Assembly: GCA_012845835.1 (NCBI GenBank)
Contig: JABAKD010000007.1
Span: 11,844,011 to 11,908,010 of the forward strand
DNA from: Undaria pinnatifida
Taxonomy: Eukaryota > Sar > Phaeophyceae > Laminariales > Alariaceae
Direction of reading: 5' to 3'
DNA length: 64,000 nucleotides
This document shows, piece by piece, positions 57,345 to 64,000 of the stretch (within the stretch, counting starts at the first letter, position 1; every line of letters begins with the position of its first letter). The translations under genes were made by a program, and so were the position numbers. Under the pieces are notes generated by a model. That model had not been told where the DNA came from, made no database searches, and was given only the letters and a program-made list of their open reading frames with translations.

Positions 57345-57835
57345 GTTCAAGCGCCGTCTTCAGGCGGCGGCTCAAACGCCCCTCGCCCTGCCGCATCCGT
57401 TTCGTTCATCGACGTGAACGCGGATGTGCGCCGAGCGAGACAAAAAGCGAGAACTTGCAAAAGTGTCAAGTGTCGCATGTCGAGGGGGGACTCCGCAGAT
57501 TCTAGTTTTCTCGTCACGTCTGCAGCGCCTGGATGACTTGCAAAATTGGCATAATTTCTAAACTCGCTAGTTAGTTGCTAATGTTTTGAATTTTGCGGAC
57601 CGGTGGCGAATTCTCGAGGGTTTATTTTGCTTGACGTCTGCGGGGCTTGAGCGTTTGCTTGTTTTGCTTGACGTCTGCAGGGCTTGAACGAATAAAATAC
57701 GTAAAAGTCTTCGGGGGCCGGCTCCAACGCCCCTCGCCCTTCCTTATCCGTTGGGCACCTCGACGTAAACGCGGATGGACGTTGACCGAGACAAGGGAGA
57801 AGTTGCAAAAATATTGCATTTTGATGAGGTAATCT
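57345..57835. repeat. Diverged segmental duplication
   Basis: 57355-57475 and 57712-57815 share GGCTC.AACGCCCCTCGCCCT, ATCCGTT, CATCGACGT.AACGCGGATG and GAGACAA...GAACTTGCAAAA. Between them a 37-bp unit TTTTGCTTGACGTCTGC.GGGCTTGA is tandemly duplicated (about 57624-57690). Confidence 0.7.
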
Positions 57836-58314
57836 TGCTGAGCGAGACAAGCGAGAAGTGAGTTTAATTTTTATATCTTGGGCGGTGTACGCCCGACCTA
57901 TTGTTGGAACTTGGCACATATGATACAAAAATCAGGGAAGAGCATTTCCAAATTGGAGTCTTAATTGCTTCCCAGCTTCGCTTTTGTCATATCGGCCTCG
58001 AGGCGCTTGTCCTATCGTGTCTACTACCACTGCTGCTGTGTGTCGTTGCCTTTCGGCTCGGTGGGTATAGTGCTATGTAACCAACGAAGGATGTGTATAG
58101 TGACTACGATTCTTACCGAGTTTATGCTTAGTATTCAGGAGCGCACGCGCTGGAGACGTTATGAATGGTTGCTACAGCTGCTCGAGTTGTCCTGGGGTGG
58201 TACAAACTGTAGTACGTTGAAAGGGGATAGCTCCGGAGATCTCTCTTACGAAGTCGATAAGAGTTATTTAACCAACTCAAGAACATATTTGGTATAGACT
58301 ATATATATAGCCGA
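57836..58314. other. No gene recognised
   Basis: A 110-codon plus frame (57965-58297) without a motif. Confidence 0.4.
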
Positions 58315-59317
58315 AGTGAATTTGAATATTTTTGTGACCTAAACCTCCTAAACAATTTCCCCCCCCCACCCCCCCCCTCTCGCTCTCCCTTACTCAAACG
58401 CCGCACCAAATGTCGAAATCCGCCATATTAATAAACACTTCACGCACAGGATGTCACCTCATTATCTTTCGAGAACCATCCATACCGCTGCTTCCCCCCC
58501 CCCCCCCGCCCCGGACGCCCCCTTCCTCCCCATCACCCGCACCATCGCCTAGACCTGACACCACACGTATAACAAACCCCTCACCTAAAACCCTTCCTTT
58601 GCCCGCACACCCCCCCCCCCCCCCCCCCCCGGCCCCCGCCCCCCACCCCCCCCCCCCCCAACCCATCCCAACCCCACCCCCTCGAACATTCCACCCTCTC
58701 TCTACTCACTGACTGTACGACTTACCCCAGGATATACACGATAAACTGATGCGTTATTTCCAAAACCGTCACTTTCATCCCCTCAAAATAATGTATAGTT
58801 TCCACGCACATATTGAGCTGCCCCCCCCGCCCCCCCCCCCGCCCCAACCCCCCCCCCCAATAATAAACTGGTGCCAAAACCGTCAGATTTATCCCCTTGA
58901 GGGGATTTATAACTTACATGCACAAATTGCCCCCCCCCTTCCCCCCCCCCCCCCCCCCCGACTACAAACCCGCTCGCTTTTGATCAAAACCAGGCCCCCA
59001 CGTCCTTCAACCCCCCCCCCCCGCTCCTCTCACCGGTTATTCGACTTACAAGATTCCCTTGATAAAAGGATACATTTCCCTCCACAGCTGTCAGATTTTG
59101 TCCCCCTCAGAAACGGGTTTTATAGTTTCCGCGCACAGACTGACTAACAGCACCCTGTTGACCCTGATAGCTACACTGTAGTTGTAAGGGGAGTCGCCGA
59201 CCTATATCCTTAATGAGGACACACAACTCGTAATGTGCGCGATCGGAGTATCACACACAGCTTGCAAAGATGAGTTTCGACGAAATCTTCGATCTCACAG
59301 CTGGAGTGTATTTTCAT

Positions 59318-59320
<3 letters not shown>
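58315..59320 (+). repeat. Poly-C composite element, long copy lacking the AT-rich head
   Basis: C-runs at about 58359-58378, 58493-58510, 58610-58660, 58822-58860 and 58931-58962, separated by the conserved modules, then the tail 59085-59320. Confidence 0.9.

Positions 59321-59321
<1 letters not shown>

Positions 59322-59369
<48 letters not shown>
59322..59369. repeat. TA dinucleotide microsatellite
   Basis: About 23 TA units, exactly at the 3' end of the preceding poly-C element. Confidence 0.96.
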
Positions 59370-59370
<1 letters not shown>

Positions 59371-59374
59371 CCAC

Positions 59375-59750
59375 CCCCCTTCCAACCCCGCTTGCTTTTG
59401 ATCAAACCCAGGCCCCCACGTCCTTCAAAACTCCGCCCCCCCCCCTCACCGGTTATTCGACTTAAAGGATTCACTTGGTAAAAGGATGCATCTCCACAGC
59501 TAGCTGTCAGATTTTGTCCTCCTCAGAAACGAGTTTTATAGTTTCCGCGCACAGACTGACTAAAATCATCCTGTTGACCCTGATAGCCATACTGTAGTTG
59601 CAAGGGGAGTCGCCGACCTATATCCTTAGTCTAATGCGGACGCACAACTCGTAATACGCGCGATCGGAGTATTACACACAGCTTGCAAAGATGAGTTTTG
59701 ACGAAATTATCGATCTCACAGCTGGAGTGTATTTTCATTTTTTATAATAC
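59375..59750 (+). repeat. Poly-C composite element, 5'-truncated tandem copy
   Basis: Begins inside the family (CCAACCCCGCTTGCTTTTGA) right after the TA repeat and ends with a full tail (59500-59745). The second head-to-tail pair in the window. Confidence 0.88.
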
Positions 59751-60316
59751 ATATTGTGGAATAACCACATAGTTACTGAGTCACATGACAGTGTTTAGTA
59801 CTATGTGTCGTGAGTTCGATTCCCACCGACTTCATTTTTGTCTTTTCCAAGCGGGCGCGCTGACGACATTATGAATAGTTATTTTGGTAGTTTTATCATA
59901 TGTACCACTACCCACAGCGCGCTACTGAGTCAAGTTATTAAGTAGCTCAGTGACTGTTGTTGTAGAATTTCTCGGTCAAATCACTTTTTTTCGAAGGGCG
60001 CTGTCCAACGCATTCCTTATCGGTCCCCTATACCTGGTCTAAACGCGTACTACGTACGGGAGGTAAAAAACACATCCGAGAATCGCGGGGACTCTCTTGG
60101 ATTTAGGTTTCTTGGGCAGTTCTTTTTCCGAGAACGGGTCAACCCGTGGCGTCCTAATCGATGACACAGCAGCAATCTAACGTACTATCTTTTTGACAAC
60201 ATGTATGTGTGCGCGAGCAATCGATGATGCAGGAGCAAATTATCTGTAAGATTAGTCGATGATATGTATGTACACTGGTACAAAGTTTTTAAAGTCCGAG
60301 CTTCAAGACCAGCAGT
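59751..60316. other. B-box-like site, no gene
   Basis: GTGAGTTCGATTCCCAC (59813-59829) is a T-arm-like B box followed by CGACTTCATTTTTGTC. No matching A box was found, so it may be a decayed SINE head. Confidence 0.35.
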
Positions 60317-60317
60317 T

Positions 60318-60355
60318 TTGTCGTTGTTGTTGTTGTTGTTGTTGTTTTTGTTGTT
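60318..60355. repeat. TTG trinucleotide repeat
   Basis: About 12 units with one TTT interruption. Confidence 0.95.
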
Positions 60356-60549
60356 CTTAAATTTGCTCGCCCAATCAAGTCCGTGGTTACAGGACACGCT
60401 CCATCCGTAAATAATGTTGACTGGCACCACTGTTCCCTGCACAGGCAACACCTCTCTCTCTGGGTAACGCGGCGTCAACCATCGTAGTATGATACAGTAT
60501 CGGGGAGAATGTAATCTCTATGCAAGCATCGTATTATGTTTTATTAAAT

Positions 60550-60810
<261 letters not shown>

Positions 60811-61004
60811 GAGTGCGCCTGGAAGCGTGGGTAGGTACAATTCGACGCGAGTCGACGAGGGAAGAAAATGCTCACTTCTTCTCGCGATAAAAATGAAGGC
60901 ACGTGCGGAAGTGGGGAGGGAGGAGAAGGGCCCCTTTGTGACCCCGGATCAGAGATACTATTGGAAGGGAGTGCGATAGTGGCGCGAGGATAATATTATT
61001 ATAA

Positions 61005-61135
61005 AAACTGAAAATACACTCCTCCAGCTGTGAGATCGAAGATTTCGTCGAAACTCATCTTTGCAAGCTGTGTGTGATACTCCGATCGCGCGTATTACGA
61101 GTTGTGTGTCCTCATTAAGGATATAGGTCGGCAGA
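61005..61135 (-). repeat. Poly-C composite tail, inverted fragment
   Basis: Reverse complement of the tail from AAAATACACTCC to GATATAGGTCGGC. The rest of the element is absent. Confidence 0.88.
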
Positions 61136-61139
61136 TATA

Positions 61140-63500
61140 AATAGGGCATGAAGGAAAAAAAAGTTGCAAAAAGAAATTATTACTACCACACACAGCACCC
61201 CTGACCTTTTCCGGGCTTTTTTATTCGCGTAGACTATTAGACTTATAGTCTATGTCGATTGTTCTCTCTAGGCGAACAATAATGACAGATTACTTATTTT
61301 TGGTGCAGAAGTAGTAGTACATCCTGACAGGCAGAATATCATCGAAGTATGAGAAAATATGGGTTTTGTACGTACGTAAGTAAGAAGTTTGACCAATCAG
61401 ATTGATTCGGTAATTCATAGTCGTATGAGCGATAGCATTGGGTACACCTGGCCCAGCTGTGTAGGCGACGATCTGCACGCGGAGCGCGTAGGGGAGCAGA
61501 GTCGGAGTTACAGGTCCAAGGTGTGATACAGACTAGTTTAAGTTCGTGCACTCCTCGACGATGGAGGAGTGCAAGTCACCGGAGTCTGAAGCTCTCGTGG
61601 CTGCTGCTGTAAGTGGTACTAATCAGGCCGCCTCGGCTGCTGCGTGAGTCGAGGCAGAGGCTGACTCGTGTATACGGATGTTAGCGTGAGGTTGCCGGCG
61701 GGGCAGCCCCGGCGTATTCCCATCCCCAACCCCCCTCTCCGGGCGGGGGGTTGCGCAACTTCGAAAGCAAAGTGCAACGTACTATATTGTCTGCATCTAT
61801 TTTTTTCTGGAGTTGGATTTTCAGCCGGAAATGAAAAACACTAGTCTAGTCTAACCAGAGACCTTTTCCGCTATGCACTTATTCCGAAACGAAAAAATAA
61901 CTACTACCAGTTAGTTGTGAATAAGTTAGTCTCTGAGTAGGAAGTGCGCACGGCACTGTCAGCAGTCGTCATGGTAGAGACACTCACGATATTATTTTTT
62001 GAGGGGACGCGTCCGATTTCGACAACGTGAAAGCACCGGCGAAGCAAAGACAGCAGATACATATGCCCCACCTCCCCGAGAGAAAACAGAGAAGAAGCGA
62101 TACGCCTATTTCCGCAGGAGCAAGCCACCCGCGCATTCTGTCTTTTTAGACAACGCCGCCGCAAAGAGAGATCACTCTCCTCTTCTTCGCTTTCCTCCCC
62201 GCCCGTGACCACGCCGACCAATCAATGAGACAGCCTTCAGGGTTGAACAAAAGCTCTTCCGCCAAAACCTCGCCGGCTGAAGTGGCCCCGTGGTAACGTT
62301 TGATGCAAACCGTCTTAGCATCCTGTCGACTTCGAACCTCCATTGGCACGGGGACAGCAGTGCGGTCTCTTCATTGATGCCAAGTCCTTTTTCGTTTCGC
62401 CTAGAGGCAAAGCAGGTTCTCAGTACTCTTTTCGGTATTTTTGTTTGATATACGCAAACGTTTACTTGTTGGCGCATTCAACAATGTGTCAGTGTGTTTC
62501 GCCTATCCCTGCCTTCTTTGTTGCATATGACGTTTTTCTTTTTTAGTCAAATTTCGACATTGATAATCTCATGTTCGTATTAAACTCTTGGCATTACTCT
62601 CAAGTTCAATGAGTGTCAAATCGGACAGCTGCGCACTTTAACTTTTGGAAGGGCTGCCCTGCCCTGCCCGAAGCATGGGCGCCGGAGATGGCGAATGATG
62701 GCGCCCATGCGGAGCGCTTGTAAACAACTACCTCCGAGTATATTATTGCGTACGCTGCCATGCTACATGTACGTGTCTTCCGTTTTTTTCTTGTTTTTCA
62801 CGAGGTATTCTTCCACTCCATCGAGATTTGTATTGGAGTCTGTCCTGTGACCACGCGGGCTGGATATCGGGCAATGATTAAATTAATGTTGGAGAAACAC
62901 AAATATGTACCAACAACAAAAACCCGGACGTCCCCACACACCGCAGCAGTAGTAGTAGGAGCTACGAAGAGGCTCGATGAAATATGAATATTCGATCTCA
63001 CCGCCGACGACGTGTATTTTTGTGTCTCATACAGATACCATACCATCCCGGTCCCATTTGGAACTTCGACCCCGCAGTGCGTCCTTTTCCCACTTGGCTG
63101 TTGGGCAACCTGCTCAGCTATGTTATTGTGCAGACTTAATTGCTCTCGACAAGAGCGGCAGGGGCCCCAACTGGTACCACACCATATTTACTAAATTCAG
63201 TTCTCGTGTTATACACGTCACATTATCAATAGGTGGAGGAGTCGTTACTAAACAACATGCAAGACTGTCGGAACAGTCTGGAGGTTAGCGGAACGAGGAG
63301 GAAATGTCAGAGAACCGGGTAGTACTGGGGGGGCGGTTCCAGGGGGAGGAATGGCGGGAAAAATAGGAGAACCTCGGCAGCAACGACGTAGCACAGTGGC
63401 AGCACACAGCATACCAGCCGCGAGTATCGGACTCAACAATCGGTAGAGGAAGAAGCAAGTGGCGCCCACGCAGCAGCGCCAGCGCCAGCAGTAGCAGTAG
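61140..63500. other. No recognised gene; possible first exon at 61561
   Basis: An ATG at 61561 opens a 29-codon frame interrupted by a consensus-like splice donor CTGCTGCTGTAAGTGG (about 61602). The ATG sits in the loop of a 9-bp hairpin (61548-61556 with 61564-61572). No following exon could be traced. The rest holds only short frames. Confidence 0.3.
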
Positions 63501-63580
63501 GGAGATGACCGTCGGCAGGAGCATACGGGGTGTAGAGTCGGCACGGGGAGACACCAATCGCAATCTATCGGAGACGAATC

Positions 63581-64000
63581 ATGACTGCGCGAGAGGTGGA
63601 CGACGACATGGCATCGTCACAGGCACGGGAAGCAGGCTTCCAGGCGAAAATAAGAAGGCTGCGGACGGAGCTGGAAGAGACGGAGCGCATGAGGAAAGAA
63701 GGGCTGGAGAGGAGGCAAAAAGAAAGGATAGCGAAGGGGAGCGTCGACGACGTGCGGGAGATACGAAAGCCGGGGGACCAGACAACAGGCTCCCAGAAGG
63801 AGCGTAACGGCGAGAAAAAACTTCCTGAAAAACCGATTAAAGGAGAAGGCCGAGGGTGAAAGCAGAAGGGCGGAAGAGAAGTGGAAAGCAATAATTGAGA
63901 TCGATGTCGAAAAGGAAGTTGGTAGAAGAATGCGCGCGAACGAAACGAGTAAGGACATGACCGGCGCAATGGATGAAGTTGCAAATAGCCCACAACAGCA
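63581..64000 (+). CDS. Charged coiled-coil-like frame at the window edge, frameshifted
   Basis: The frame from 63581 gives about 90 highly charged residues with heptad-like spacing (AKIRRLRTELEETERMRK, ERRQKERIAK) and then stops at 63857. The next frame is open from about 63800 to the end and continues in the same style (NRLKEKAEGESRRAEEKWKA, IDVEKEVGRRMRANETSKD). One gene with a frameshift or an intron would explain both. Such Lys/Glu/Arg-rich coils are common in structural proteins and in transposon gag-like proteins; no family is recognised. Confidence 0.35.

Overview
This window looks like nuclear DNA of a multicellular stramenopile, most likely a brown alga (Phaeophyceae). It has very few intact long reading frames, no operons, no rRNA and no recognisable complete tRNA gene. 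It is packed with short non-autonomous transposons, tRNA-derived SINE-like elements, simple repeats and long poly-C/poly-G tracts. Two signals point to brown algae. The first is a broken gene with the Cys/His spacing of the EsV-1-7 repeat family (about 4768-5380). The second is a decayed Ty3/gypsy pol (22740-26270, minus strand) whose wording I recognise, from memory only, as the type common in brown algal and oomycete genomes. The taxonomic call is an inference; no search was run.

Layout. 1-3.6 kb: an unidentified minus-strand ORF, then two pieces of a poly-C composite repeat. 4.7-6.3 kb: EsV-1-7-like pseudogene remnants. 6.4-11.4 kb: mostly featureless, with an OTU-protease-like remnant near 10.5-10.9 kb. 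11.4-13.6 kb: the most complete poly-C composite element. 13.8-14.5 kb: a second OTU-like remnant. 15-22 kb: a CAGA microsatellite, a short transposon with perfect 22-bp inverted ends, and a paralogous copy of its empty target. 22.7-26.3 kb: the gypsy pol remnant. 27.3-28.3 kb: an inverted poly-C element. 28-35 kb: sparse, with SINE-like copies. 35-57 kb: a dense zone of small inverted-repeat elements, several nested in one another, with one plausible host gene (47987-48535, a small two-helix membrane protein with a Ser/Pro-rich linker). 58-61 kb: more poly-C elements and a SINE with a long AAGT tail. The last 500 bp hold a charged, coiled-coil-like reading frame that runs off the edge.

How it fits together. 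Most of the sequence is explained by at least six repeat families: poly-C composite; inverted-repeat family D (about 265 bp, ends GACGCGTGCTACGATAGAGG); family B (ends starting TCATCCCACGG); family C (core CACTCGNGCGAGTG); two SINE-like families; and repeat pairs E and F. Nesting gives relative ages. Family D copies were targets for an 82-bp piggyBac-like element at a TTAA site and for an 800-bp Harbinger-like element at a TAA site. Protein-coding content is mainly decayed remnants, so the region behaves as a transposon graveyard with perhaps one or two functional genes.
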